Shown here: positions 34,067 through 42,422 of the stretch, in pieces | Layout: each line of letters opens with the position of its first letter | How positions within the stretch are numbered: the stretch's first letter is position 1 | Assembly (NCBI RefSeq): GCF_900176275.1 | Contig: NZ_FWXD01000011.1 | Location: 62,001 to 126,000 of the forward strand | Direction of reading: 5' to 3' | Origin: Andreprevotia lacus DSM 23236 | GTDB lineage: Bacteria; Pseudomonadota; Gammaproteobacteria; Burkholderiales; Chitinibacteraceae | Length of the DNA: 64,000 nucleotides | Made by a program: the position numbers and the translations under genes | The notes under the pieces: model-generated | What the model was told of the DNA's origin: nothing | Seen by the model: only the letters and a program-made list of their open reading frames with translations | The model's database searches: none

Positions 34067-34698
34067 TCACCAGTTGCGGGCCCGTGAGATTGCTTTGAGC
34101 CGCTGGCCAGATCCGCGTGGGTTCAGGCTCAGTTGTTTTGCGATTATCGCCGTTTGATGGCATGGACCACAACCCTTGTACGATGCTGCCTGGTCGGCAT
34201 CGTCGCGCTGCGGAAAGCATGATGCCAGCTCCTGCGCCGGGCAGGCCGGGGGGGGGGGGGGCGCCGAGGCGCAAGGGGATGCAAGGCCTGTGGCGGCCAG
34301 TTCCGCGATGTCATCGCCCTTGCCGCCATTGTCCACACCATCCGGCCCCATCGAATACAGGCAGAGCTCCGGCTGTTCGGGCCGGTAGCGGAAAGGATGA
34401 TCCCAGGCATCGTTCGGTAGCCATGCGAGATAAGCATCCTGCTGGCCCGGCGGGGCAGTGTGTCCAGACCCGCTGCAGCGGGCAGATCGCGGCCGTGATC
34501 GTGTTGCCATTACACAAGGGCCGATTGAATCGTGCTCAGATGCGCGCTGGTCCATTGCCGCTTGTGCCATGTCGATGCATCCGGTGACCGGGATCGTGGC
34601 AAGACCGCGATCGCCACCAGCCCGGCAATGCACAGCACAAACGCAAGGCGTATCACCCGCGCCAGACCTGGGCTCATGCGGCGATCCGGCTCAGCCAT
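34067..34698 (-). pseudogene. Broken GspG/T2SG-like pseudopilin-domain gene
   Basis: The N-terminal part begins at ATG 34696-34698, overlapping the end of the upstream gene by 8 bp. It has a membrane anchor (LAFVLCIAGLVAIAVLP), then AHLSTIQSALV and an in-frame TAA at 34510-34512. Read through that stop, the frame continues WQHDHGRDLPAAAGLDTL. A one-base shift near 34455 is then needed to enter the matching C-terminal part, AYLAWLPNDAWDHPFRY through CLYSMGPDGVDNGGKGDD, a typical GspG-type ending. A nonsense codon and a frameshift therefore both disrupt it. It lacks the usual GFTLIE prepilin motif. A 14-G run (34248-34261) lies in its last part. Sequencing error cannot be excluded. Confidence 0.65.
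34248..34261. repeat. 14-base homopolymeric G tract
   Basis: Fourteen consecutive G on the plus strand, reading as proline codons on the minus strand near the end of the pseudopilin-like frame. Tracts this long are prone to slipped-strand mispairing and to sequencing error. Gaining or losing one base sends the C-terminus into a different frame. Confidence 0.9.
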
Positions 34699-35075
34699 GC
34701 GGAAAACAAGCCCGCTCCACCTTGCACAGATCGCGCAGCGCCCGGGCAAGCGGGCGGTTGCTGCGCGGCGTGGCGGGTTGGGCCTGCAGATCCTTGATTT
34801 GTTGCTGCAGCAGCACGCGCATGGGCAGTTTCTCGTTTTTGTGGGCGCTGAATACCTGGGCCTGATCCCACCTCAACATCCGGGCCCGGCTGGCGCTGTG
34901 GATGGCCACAAACAGTGCCAGCCATTCTGTTGGCGCGATGTTTGGGCGGTAGCAGTATGCGGGTGCCCAGCGCCGTGCAGGGGCGGGCGCATCCGGGGCA
35001 GCGCACGTTCTCATCTGTGCCGCTGCGTCGCACGCCGATGCGGCAGTCGAAACACACCCATTTGATATTGCTCAT
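34691..35075 (-). pseudogene. Frameshifted zinc-ribbon protein gene
   Basis: Starts at ATG 35073-35075, overlapping tag by 4 bp. The first 45 residues form a zinc ribbon, CFDC then CPGC plus ARPC, with sequence around TALGTRI. After the LLPP region the reading frame becomes low-quality (Arg/Pro/Gly-rich), while the adjacent frame gives a sensible continuation: APTEWLALFVAIHSASRA, VLLQQQIKDLQAQ and RALRDLCKVERACFPHG, ending with TGA at 34691-34693. That end overlaps the pseudopilin-like start by 8 bp. This implies a +1 shift around 34940-34960. If corrected, it would be about 127 residues with a helical tail. Function unknown. Confidence 0.65.
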
Positions 35076-35698
35076 GGCGTTTTACCTTCATCGCCCGGCC
35101 GCATGAATCCAACCCTGGCATCGGCGACCTTCTGCCGGAACGCACAGTCAGTGGCATGGTCATTCACCAGCCCCATGGCCTGCATGAAGGCGTAGACGGT
35201 GGTGGGGCCGACGAATTTCCAGCCGCGCTTTTTCAGCGCTTTCGACAGCGTATGCGACAGCTCGGTGGTGCTGACGGTTTGTGGTTCGACCTGCGTTTCC
35301 GGTCTGGCTTCGTAGCGCCAGAAAAAGGCAGCGAGCGAGCCTGCTTCCTGCACCAGCGCCAGCGCGCGGTTGGCGTTGTTGATCACGGCCTCGATCTTGC
35401 CGCGGTGGCGCACGATGCCGGCATTGGCCAGCAGGCGGCTGATGTCGGCGTCGGTATAGGTGGCGATGCGGTGGAAGTCGAAGCCATCGAAGGCCGCGCG
35501 GAAGTTGTCGCGCTTGGCGAGGATGGTGCGCCAGCTCAGCCCGGATTGAAAACCTTCCAGGCAGATTTTCTCGAACAGCCGCACGTCATCGGCCACCGGG
35601 TAACCCCATTCAAGATCGTGGTAGCTGATGTATTGGTCAGTGGCGCTGCACCAGTGGCAGCGGGGCAGGCCGTCGGGGTCGGTGTAGGTGCTGTTCAT
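35072..35698 (-). CDS. tag: DNA-3-methyladenine glycosylase I
   Basis: 208 residues. It removes 3-methyladenine from alkylated DNA in base excision repair. Family landmarks are PRCHWCSATDQYISYHDLEWG near the N-terminus (split here by the loop), EKICLEGFQSGLSWRTIL, LLANAGIVRHRGKI, and the C-terminal FVGPTTVYAFMQAMGLVNDH. The zinc ligands C14, H26 or neighbouring residues and the C-terminal His/Cys (DHATDC) are in place. Start ATG 35696-35698. It is first in a minus-strand run with the broken zinc-ribbon and pseudopilin-like genes. Confidence 0.93.
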   Translation of the reverse strand: MNSTYTDPDGLPRCHWCSATDQYISYHDLEWGYPVADDVRLFEKICLEGFQSGLSWRTILAKRDNFRAAFDGFDFHRIATYTDADISRLLANAGIVRHRGKIEAVINNANRALALVQEAGSLAAFFWRYEARPETQVEPQTVSTTELSHTLSKALKKRGWKFVGPTTVYAFMQAMGLVNDHATDCAFRQKVADARVGFMRPGDEGKTP

Positions 35699-35815
35699 CG
35701 TGCTTCCTGGGCGTGTGGTGGATATGTTGCTTAATGCATTATTTACTCAAACTGACATCATTCATGATGTTGCTGCATGCTAGATTAAATCCATTCTGTG
35801 CCGTGAGGGGCCGTC

Positions 35816-37009
35816 ATGTCGATTCTGGATTTTTTTCGCCCGCCAACCATGGCACGTTATGCACGGCTGCTGCAGGGCAAGCTGAGCGAGCTGGGCGATG
35901 TGCGGCCCTGGCAGTTCGATGCGCTGGAGGAGCGGCTTTTCTTGCCCTCGACCGCGTCCGGCAAGCCGGAGGGCGTGATCAATCTGGCAACCATGTACGC
36001 CGAGTATCTGGCAGCCAGTCGCAGCCAGCGGCGCAGCATGCTGCATGCCACAGCCATGGTCCAGTTGCAGGCGCATCTGCCGGACAGCTATGCAGATGCC
36101 CGCCCGCACCTGCTGCCGGCGGTCCGGCCTGCCGCCGAGCGTGGGCTGCAGGCATTGCAGCTCGATGATGATGAAGATGCTGCGTTTCGCGCACTGGGGG
36201 CCGATCTGGAGATCAGCCTGGTATATGACACCGAATACGCCATGGCCCGGTTGTCGGCACAGCATCTTGCCGACTGGGGCGTGGACTTCGACACGGCCTA
36301 TCAGGATGCGCTGCTCAATTTGCGGGCACGTTCGACCCAGCCGCTGGAGGACATGGGGGGCGTGTTCCGCAGCCCGTATGAGGATTGCCATGATGCGGCG
36401 CGCATCTTGTTGACCGATATGCTGCACCGCTTGCCGCTGCGTGGTGCTCCGGTCGTGATGATTCCCAACCGCTCCGTACTGCTGGTGACGGGTGATCAGA
36501 ACGAGGCTGCATTGCTGCCCCTGGTGGAGGCGGCGGCCAATATCCTGCAGCAACCGCGACCGCTGTCCCCACTGCTGCTGAGGCTGGGGCCACAAGGGTG
36601 GGCGGCATGGCAGCCGCCGTCCTGCGTGGCGGCGCTGCAGCTGCTGCGCGTGGGGAGCGAAGCGCAGGACTATGCCGCACAAAAGCAGCTGCTGGAGCAG
36701 AAGTTTGAGCGTGAGGGCACGGATGTGTTTGTCGCCAGCTACAGCGCCGTGCGCGACGCACAAGGGGAGGTCTTCAGCTACTGCAGCTGGGCCGAGGGCG
36801 TTCATTCGCTACTGCCCCAGACCGACCGGATTGCTTTCAAACGCAGCGATGACCGGCTGGTGATGGTGCCATGGGCACAAGTAGTGGCCGATGCCGGCAC
36901 CATGCTGTGCCCCGGCACATACGCGCCGGCGCGCTTCGAGGTTGCTGCATTTCCCTCTGCTGCCTTGCTGGCGCGGTGGTCCGAACTACATCATGACGCC
37001 GTAGTGTAA
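35816..37009 (+). CDS. DUF1444-like protein
   Basis: 397 residues, ATG 35816 with GAGGGG upstream. The core resembles DUF1444/YtpQ proteins: a low-complexity start, then LEISLVYDTEYAMARLSAQH and LADWGVDFDTAYQDALLNL, the conserved 'work alongside, DAL-NL' region. An additional C-terminal part (RLGPQGWAAWQPPS, DAQGEVFSYCSWAEGV) is longer than in the Bacillus proteins. Cytoplasmic, function unknown. It is followed by a DUF4253 gene on the same strand 50 bp later. Confidence 0.6.
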   Translation: MSILDFFRPPTMARYARLLQGKLSELGDVRPWQFDALEERLFLPSTASGKPEGVINLATMYAEYLAASRSQRRSMLHATAMVQLQAHLPDSYADARPHLLPAVRPAAERGLQALQLDDDEDAAFRALGADLEISLVYDTEYAMARLSAQHLADWGVDFDTAYQDALLNLRARSTQPLEDMGGVFRSPYEDCHDAARILLTDMLHRLPLRGAPVVMIPNRSVLLVTGDQNEAALLPLVEAAANILQQPRPLSPLLLRLGPQGWAAWQPPSCVAALQLLRVGSEAQDYAAQKQLLEQKFEREGTDVFVASYSAVRDAQGEVFSYCSWAEGVHSLLPQTDRIAFKRSDDRLVMVPWAQVVADAGTMLCPGTYAPARFEVAAFPSAALLARWSELHHDAVV

Positions 37010-37059
37010 CGGCCAGCGCTGCCTTGCATCGTGTGAATTGACCCTTGGCCGAGGAAACC

Positions 37060-37686
37060 ATGCTCAACGTCCTTACCCGCACGTTTTCCGCATTGCTGCG
37101 CACTGCGCCAATACAGGCGTTGCCCGAATTGGCAGACCCGCTGCTGGCCCAGGTAGCGCCACTGCTACAGCAAGTTGCCGGTGCATCCGTACGCGATTTT
37201 GCCACGCGTGATTTTGGACGCCAGCACTACACTGGCGCCATTTCGGCCCTGGTGCCGGAGCGGCGTGCCCGGCGTCTGCTCAACCTGCTGCGGCCACGCC
37301 TGCCCGGTGGCCTGGTGGCCTTTGTCGGCACTACACGCAGTTTGTGCCAGCCGCCGGCACAGGGGGTGGAGCTGGTCGTCGGCCACGGGCAGACACAGCT
37401 GGACGTGCTCGATATTGCCGCCAGTAACGCGGCCAATTTCGATATGGACACCCCTCAGCTGAAAGCAGTGCTCGCGCGCTGGCAACAAGCCTACGGCATC
37501 GACCTGTGGCAAGCCGAGACCGATACCGTTCAGCTGCGCCTGCTGCAAACCCCGCTGGGCTTGATGGATTTTGCCGACGAGGTTTATGACTTCTGCCCCG
37601 ACATCGTGAACCAAGGGGGCGGCACGGTGGCCGCGTTGGCGCGCGATATCGCGGTGCAGGGCGAGCTGTGCCTGTGGTGGGATTGA
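37060..37686 (+). CDS. DUF4253-family protein
   Basis: 208 residues from ATG 37060 (GAGGAA 5 nt upstream). The C-terminal third carries DUF4253 signatures: a central GIDLWQAETDTVQLRL, then VYDFCPDIVNQGGGTV and a terminal LCLWWD. The N-terminal part (about 1-110) is helical and then VAFVGTTRSLC. Proteins of this family are uncharacterised, and some occur in polymorphic toxin immunity contexts, but no toxin gene is visible here. Probably cotranscribed with the DUF1444-like gene. Confidence 0.7.
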   Translation: MLNVLTRTFSALLRTAPIQALPELADPLLAQVAPLLQQVAGASVRDFATRDFGRQHYTGAISALVPERRARRLLNLLRPRLPGGLVAFVGTTRSLCQPPAQGVELVVGHGQTQLDVLDIAASNAANFDMDTPQLKAVLARWQQAYGIDLWQAETDTVQLRLLQTPLGLMDFADEVYDFCPDIVNQGGGTVAALARDIAVQGELCLWWD

Positions 37687-37702
37687 CGGGCAGCGCACGG
37701 GC

Positions 37703-37918
37703 CTACTTTTTCTGATCCGCCAGGAAGTGAGCCACCAGCGCGTTGGCATGGCCGTGCCCAAGCTGGTGCTCGTTCTTCAGCCAGGCCACCATTTCCATAT
37801 GCTTCAGCCCTTGCAGGCTGCCCAGCAAGCCCAGCCAGTGGCTGACGGGCTGACCATACTGTTTTTCAATCGACGGGAAATACGACGCAGGGCCCTTGGG
37901 CTTTTCGGGAGTGGTCAT
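37703..37918 (-). CDS. DUF4287-family small protein
   Basis: 71 residues from ATG 37916-37918, with AGGAG 6 nt upstream. The sequence PASYFPSIEKQYGQPVSHW, then KHMEMVAWLKNEHQLGHG and HANALVAHFL, matches the short DUF4287 family closely. Function is unknown. It is monocistronic, convergent with the DUF4253 gene with a 16-bp gap. Confidence 0.85.
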   Translation of the reverse strand: MTTPEKPKGPASYFPSIEKQYGQPVSHWLGLLGSLQGLKHMEMVAWLKNEHQLGHGHANALVAHFLADQKK

Positions 37919-38145
37919 GACGTGCTCCTGTAGGTGGGTGCTGTGCCCGTACGGCGCCATACAAAGCACAATGTAACGTATTTGCTAACTCGGGTCTTTG
38001 TAGCTTGGCAAGGAAATGATGCGCCGGGGCTGACTGGCACGGCTTGGGTTGCCGTTGGATTTGCACGTAACATATCGGTTCCCTTGGCAGGCATGCCTGA
38101 TCCGGCGTGAACGGCCCCGTTTTGACCGAAAATCTGTTGGTTTGC

Positions 38146-38625
38146 ATGAATACCAAATACGCTGTTTTATTCATTTGCACAGGTAATATCTGCCGCAGCC
38201 CTACTGCCGATGGCGTGCTGCGCCAGCGCGTGGCCGATGCTGGCTTGGCTGGCCAGGTGGTGGTCGATTCGGCCGGTACGCATGACTATCATATCGGCGA
38301 GGCGCCAGACCGCCGCTCCACCGCCCATGCCGCCAAGCGTGGCTATGATTTGTCGCCGTTGCGCGCCCGTGAGGTCAAGCCGGCAGATTTCAGCCAGTTT
38401 GATCTGATCCTGGCTATGGACAAGGGACATTTGCGCCTGCTGGAGCGTGCCTGCCCGGCCTCACAGCGCCACAAGCTCAAGTTGTTTCTGGCGTTCGCCA
38501 CGCGGCACGACGAGCAGGAAGTGCCTGATCCCTATTACGGCGGCGCCGATGGCTTCGAGCATGTGCTCGATCTGGTCGAGGATGGCTGCGATGGGTTGCT
38601 GGCTCATATCCGGGCCAGTCTCTGA
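38146..38625 (+). CDS. Low-molecular-weight protein tyrosine phosphatase
   Basis: 159 residues from ATG 38146; an in-frame earlier start at 38107 is less likely. The P-loop CTGNICRSP gives nucleophile C11 and R17, and DPYYGG carries the general acid Asp. SAGTHDYHIGEAPD and FDLILAMDKGHL complete the family signature. It dephosphorylates phosphotyrosine or small phosphomonoesters in the cytoplasm. It is distinct from the arsenate reductase of the same fold at 3202-3699, having no second redox cysteine pair. Upstream 176 bp hold no gene. Confidence 0.93.
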   Translation: MNTKYAVLFICTGNICRSPTADGVLRQRVADAGLAGQVVVDSAGTHDYHIGEAPDRRSTAHAAKRGYDLSPLRAREVKPADFSQFDLILAMDKGHLRLLERACPASQRHKLKLFLAFATRHDEQEVPDPYYGGADGFEHVLDLVEDGCDGLLAHIRASL

Positions 38626-38714
38626 GAACTGGTATACGCGCTGCGCTGGGTACGCTGCGATTCCAGATGTTGTGCGAAGGAAGCGCTGGCAGCCTGCATG
38701 CCAGCAGATGACAC

Positions 38715-39224
38715 TTAGATAGGCCCAAACAGCCGCTCGGGTTCTTGTTGCAGCCAAGCCTGCACGATGGCTGTTGCTGCGTGGTCGTCCACCAGTTCTG
38801 CCAGTTCGCCGCGTGCCGCGTTCCGGTAGTCATCAGTGTCGTCGGTACCTGCCAGATAAACCAGCAACACGCGCTCCAGCGCGGCGGCGCGCACCGGCAG
38901 GCCGACGGTGCGATAGGCGGCAATGGCGTTGCGCAAACCATCCTCGCCAGCGTTGTTGATGGCATGCCAGCCTTCACCGGAAAACCCGTCTTCCAGATCG
39001 AAAATTGCCAGCGCCACACGAAAGCCTTCGGGCAGCATGGCGATGTCAGCGGTTTCATACATGCGGCTACCCAAGCAACAAGGCAAGTATTGCAACGCGT
39101 CGAAGAAAATCACATCGTCCTCGATCAACCAAAATTCCAGAGGAATGGTGCGATCGGGCCAGAATTGGCGCAGCATGGCATTCAGGTCATGCAGGGCAGC
39201 GATCACGGGTGAGGGGAGTGCCAT
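38715..39224 (-). CDS. DMP19/DUF4375-like hypothetical protein (tentative)
   Basis: 169 residues, ATG 39222-39224. The segment GWHAINNAGEDGLRNAIAAY followed by RTVGLPVRAAALERVL is reminiscent of DMP19/DUF4375 proteins, where a 'G-F-x-N' loop precedes a helix and VGA motif. The N-terminal half has an acidic, aromatic beta region (PLEFWLIEDDVIFFDALQ). No signal peptide. DMP19 in Neisseria is a DNA mimic, but that function cannot be assumed. A folded repeat element lies 38 bp upstream of its start. Confidence 0.5.
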   Translation of the reverse strand: MALPSPVIAALHDLNAMLRQFWPDRTIPLEFWLIEDDVIFFDALQYLPCCLGSRMYETADIAMLPEGFRVALAIFDLEDGFSGEGWHAINNAGEDGLRNAIAAYRTVGLPVRAAALERVLLVYLAGTDDTDDYRNAARGELAELVDDHAATAIVQAWLQQEPERLFGPI

Positions 39225-39262
39225 ATGCAGGTTGGCCCAGACGATAGTTGGCAGTCATTGTT

Positions 39263-39533
39263 CTAGGGCCTGTTAACACTTATTTCACGCTTGCGTTCGG
39301 GGTAGTTCGGGATGGAGCGCAAGGCGCAGAACGCGCCGCGGTACGGGTACCGCAAGCGGTTTGCAACGCAGCGAACCGCCCGAAATACCCCGAACCCGCA
39401 GGGCTGGGCCGCAAAGAGGCCATCTACGGCGTTACGCGCCTTGGCAATAACCGGTTATTGCCGCGTTGCGTGCCTTGTAGCTGACCTCTTTGCGGCCCAG
39501 CGCAAGCGCGAAATAAGTGTTAACAGGCCCTAG
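39263..39533. mobile_element. MITE-like element with two internal hairpin lobes
   Basis: Terminal inverted repeats of 33 bp, 39263-39295 and 39501-39533, match at 32 positions. The outermost four bases are CTAG on each side and could be a target duplication, as in IS5-type elements; the ends then read GGCCTGTTAACACTTATTTC. Two lobes fill the interior. Lobe 1, 39296-39394, has 16-bp outer arms (one mismatch) and a centre GCGGTAC-GG-GTACCGC. Lobe 2, 39403-39501, has 17-bp outer arms and a centre palindrome GGCAATAACC with its complement at 39443-39462. No transposase is encoded. Confidence 0.75.
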
Positions 39534-39617
39534 CACATGCTGGCTTCCCACTGATGACGTGACCGTTCGGCATCGGGCAGTGTGGCACCGAGCCGACATA
39601 CGGATGCGTTTGTAAGG

Positions 39618-39646
39618 TTGAACTTGTAAGCTGGCTCGGGTAGACT
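39618..39646 (+). promoter_or_regulatory. Sigma-70 promoter of riboswitch-controlled transporter
   Basis: -35 TTGAAC (39618-39623), 17-bp spacer, -10 TAGACT (39641-39646). Predicted transcription starts near 39652, immediately before the riboswitch P1 stem. Confidence 0.55.
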
Positions 39647-39651
39647 GCGCG

Positions 39652-39820
39652 CTTCTTCAGGGGAGTAGTCGCCCGCAGCTGTACCAGCGGGAGTTGCATC
39701 AACAGACTTGAAACCGGCCCGGCTGTGTTTCATGGTGCAACTAGCGGTTCGCAATGAGCCGCCTGGCAAGACTTGAGGTTGTTTTGCAGCGCCTTGGATG
39801 GGCCGCCGCAAAGCGGCCTC
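39652..39820 (+). ncRNA. yybP-ykoY (manganese) riboswitch candidate
   Basis: The class hallmark GGGGAGTAG lies at 39660-39668 and the second conserved element GCAAGAC at 39766-39772. P1 forms between CTTCA (39655-39659) and TGAGG (39774-39778). Between them, CCCGC/GCGGG, GTTGCA/TGCAAC and GCGGTTCGCAATGAGCCGC supply arms. A GGCCGC/GCGGCC hairpin (39801-39818) follows as a possible expression platform. It leads a TMEM165/GDT1-type gene, a frequent partner of this Mn2+-sensing class. Covariance scoring was not possible here. Confidence 0.8.
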
Positions 39821-39851
39821 GCGTCCATTGCCCATCCCGGAGTCCGACCTC

Positions 39852-40427
39852 ATGTTTGATGCCTTTCTCGTTTCCACTGGCGTAGTGGCCGTTGCCGAAA
39901 TGGGTGACAAGACCCAGTTGCTGGCGCTGATCCTTGCTGCGCGCTTCCCGCACCGCTGGCCCATCGTGGCCGGCATATTTGTGTCAACCGTGCTTAACCA
40001 CTTTGCTGCTGGTTGGGTAGGCACCTTGCTGGCGGGCGTGTTTGATCCGTCCTGGCTGCGCTGGATCGTGGGTTTCGGCTTCCTTGCCATTGCCGCCTGG
40101 GCCTTGATTCCCGACGAAATGGATGAGGGCGATGCTACGGTTAAGCCTTATGGCGCTTTTATTGCAACGGCGATAGCTTTCTTTCTGGCCGAAATGGGCG
40201 ATAAAACACAGATAGCCACCGTGGCGCTGGCGGTGAAATACCACCCGTTGTGGCAGGTGGTGATGGGCACGACACTGGGCATGATGCTGGCCAATGTGCC
40301 GGCCGTATTGCTCGGCAGCTGGGTTTCCGCGCGCATGCAGTTGCTGCGCTCGGTGCGCTTTGTTGCCGCTGCGATATTCGGTTTGCTGGGTGTGCTGGCG
40401 CTGCTGGGTGTGGGTACAAGTCTGTAA
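39852..40427 (+). CDS. TMEM165/GDT1-family cation transporter (UPF0016)
   Basis: 191 residues from ATG 39852 (GGAG 9 nt upstream). Six hydrophobic helices in two repeats, each opening with the family motif EMGDKTQ: AVAEMGDKTQLLAL and FLAEMGDKTQIATV. The acidic motifs bind divalent cations. Bacterial members export Mn2+ (MneA type), eukaryotic ones carry Mn2+, Ca2+ or H+. The manganese riboswitch candidate in the leader makes Mn2+ export the best guess. Next gene is a purine permease after 50 bp, probably separately controlled. Confidence 0.92.
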   Translation: MFDAFLVSTGVVAVAEMGDKTQLLALILAARFPHRWPIVAGIFVSTVLNHFAAGWVGTLLAGVFDPSWLRWIVGFGFLAIAAWALIPDEMDEGDATVKPYGAFIATAIAFFLAEMGDKTQIATVALAVKYHPLWQVVMGTTLGMMLANVPAVLLGSWVSARMQLLRSVRFVAAAIFGLLGVLALLGVGTSL

Positions 40428-40477
40428 TGATCCTTTCGGCCGCATACCAATAAACAGATCACTGGGGAGTTTTTGAG

Positions 40478-41770
40478 ATGTTGGAACAGCTGTTCAAGCT
40501 CAAGGAGCACGGCACCGACGTCAGGACCGAAGTCATTGCCGGCTTCACCACGTTCCTGACCATGGCGTACATCGTGTTCGTCAATCCGTCCATCCTGTCG
40601 GCGACGGGCATGGATTTCAACGCCGTTTTCGTGGCGACCTGCCTCGCGGCCGCGCTGGGCACTGCCATCATGGGCCTGGTGGCCAATTACCCGATGGCGC
40701 TGGCGCCGGGTATGGGGCTGAACGCCTACTTCACCTTCTCGGTGGTCAAGGGCATGGGCGTGCCGTGGCAGGTGGCGCTGGGGGCGGTATTCATCTCCGG
40801 CATCGTGTTCCTCGCCGTCAGCCTGTTCAAGGTGCGTGAGGCCATTGTCAATGCGATTCCGCAGTCGCTCAAGTTTGCCATTTCGGCTGGCGTGGGTTTC
40901 TTCCTGGCGCTGATCGCGCTCAAGAGTGCTGGCGTGGTGGTCGGCTCGCCGGCCACGCTGGTCACGCTGGGTTCGCTGCATGATCCCAGGGTGTTGCTGG
41001 CCATCTTCGGCTTTTTCCTGATCGTGGCGCTCGAATACCGCCGGGTGCCGGGTTCCATCATCATCGGCATCCTGGCTGTAACCGTGTTGTCGATTGCGCT
41101 GCACCTTTCCGAGTTCAAAGGTGTGGTCTCCATGCCGCCGTCGCTGGAGCCGACCCTGTTCAAGATGGACTTGTCCGGTGCAATGAATGTCGGCCTGCTG
41201 GGTGTGGTGTTTGTGTTTTTCTTTGTCGATCTGTTCGATACCACCGGCACGCTGATCGGCGTGTCGCACCGTGCCGGCCTGCTGGACAAGGACGGCAAGC
41301 TGCCGCGCCTGAAAAAAGCACTGCTGGCCGATTCCATTGCCATTTCAGTGGGTGCTGCATTGGGCACCTCGTCTACCACCGCTTATGTCGAATCGGCAGC
41401 CGGCACCGCCGTGGGTGGCCGTACCGGCCTGACCGCCGTGGTGGTGGCCATCCTGTTCCTGGCTGCGCTGTTCCTCGCGCCGCTGGCGGGCGCCGTACCG
41501 GCATATGCAACCGCGCCGGCGCTGGGCTATGTGGCGGTGCTGATGGCACGTGGTCTGTCGGAAATCGAATGGGACGACCTGACCGAGTCGGCACCAGCGG
41601 TGCTCACCGCGCTGGCCATGCCGTTCACCTTCTCGATTGCCGACGGCATCGCCTTTGGCTTCATCAGCTATGCTGCCATCAAGCTGCTGTCTGGCCGTTT
41701 CAAGGATCTGAAGCCGGCCGTGGTAGTGATTGCGATCCTGTGGATCGTGAAATTCGCGCTGTTCCCGTAA
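40478..41770 (+). CDS. NCS2-family purine permease (AzgA/PbuG type)
   Basis: 430 residues, ATG 40478 after GGGGAG. N-terminal signature TEVIAGFTTFLTMAYIVFVNP and GLNAYFTFSVV are typical of the AzgA subfamily of NCS2, proton symporters for hypoxanthine, guanine or adenine. Additional hallmarks are FFVDLFDTTGTLIG and the GTSSTTAYVESAAG segment. About twelve helices are expected. Followed 21 bp later by apt, then hpt, forming a purine uptake and salvage cluster. No purine riboswitch was seen in the 50 bp upstream. Confidence 0.93.
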   Translation: MLEQLFKLKEHGTDVRTEVIAGFTTFLTMAYIVFVNPSILSATGMDFNAVFVATCLAAALGTAIMGLVANYPMALAPGMGLNAYFTFSVVKGMGVPWQVALGAVFISGIVFLAVSLFKVREAIVNAIPQSLKFAISAGVGFFLALIALKSAGVVVGSPATLVTLGSLHDPRVLLAIFGFFLIVALEYRRVPGSIIIGILAVTVLSIALHLSEFKGVVSMPPSLEPTLFKMDLSGAMNVGLLGVVFVFFFVDLFDTTGTLIGVSHRAGLLDKDGKLPRLKKALLADSIAISVGAALGTSSTTAYVESAAGTAVGGRTGLTAVVVAILFLAALFLAPLAGAVPAYATAPALGYVAVLMARGLSEIEWDDLTESAPAVLTALAMPFTFSIADGIAFGFISYAAIKLLSGRFKDLKPAVVVIAILWIVKFALFP

Positions 41771-41791
41771 ACCTCTGAAAGGCCAACCGGC

Positions 41792-42352
41792 ATGAGTCAT
41801 TCGAAGGAGGGTGCGCTGGATAGCACCTATATCCGCAACCATATCCGTACCGTGCCGGATTGGCCCGAGCCCGGGGTGCAGTTTCGCGACATCACCCCGC
41901 TGTTGCAAAACCCCAAGACCTTCCGCGTGTTGGTTGATCTGTTCGTGCACCGCTATATGGACAAGCAGCTCGACATCGTTGCCGGTGTCGATGCGCGCGG
42001 CTTCATTCTGGGTGCCGTGGTGGCCTATGAGCTGAACCTGGGCTTCGTGCCCATCCGCAAGAAGGGCAAGTTGCCCTTTTTGACAGTGCAGGAAGAGTAC
42101 GAGCTGGAATACGGTTCGGCCACGGTCGAGATCCATACCGATGCCTGCAAGCCGGGTGACCGCGTGCTGCTGATCGACGATCTGGTGGCCACTGGCGGCA
42201 CCATGATTGCCGCTGCCAAGCTGCTGACGCGCATTGGTGCCGAAGTGGTCGAGGCTGCAGCCATCGTCGATCTGCCCGAGCTGGGTGGCTCGAAGCTGAT
42301 TCGCGACCTGAACATCCCGCTGCATACAGTGTGTAATTTTGCCGGCCACTGA
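41792..42352 (+). CDS. apt: Adenine phosphoribosyltransferase
   Basis: 186 residues, ATG 41792 with GAAAGG upstream. It converts adenine and PRPP to [24 protein letters not shown] is the family N-terminal hood region (split across the loop), DARGFILG the substrate region, and [14 protein letters not shown] the PRPP-binding loop. Length is normal. It lies between the purine permease and hpt genes, consistent with an uptake-salvage operon. Confidence 0.96.
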   Translation: MSHSKEGALDSTYIRNHIRTVPDWPEPGVQFRDITPLLQNPKTFRVLVDLFVHRYMDKQLDIVAGVDARGFILGAVVAYELNLGFVPIRKKGKLPFLTVQEEYELEYGSATVEIHTDACKPGDRVLLIDDLVATGGTMIAAAKLLTRIGAEVVEAAAIVDLPELGGSKLIRDLNIPLHTVCNFAGH

Positions 42353-42422
42353 GTATCCGGGCTGCCCCGGTTTTGGCTATACCATTGAAACAAGACCCCG
42401 GCTGGACGGGGGAGCATAGACG

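Noticed and set aside
40428-40477. Purine riboswitch before the NCS2 permease gene
   Set aside because: The gap is 50 bp, too short for the aptamer, and lacks its loop sequences.
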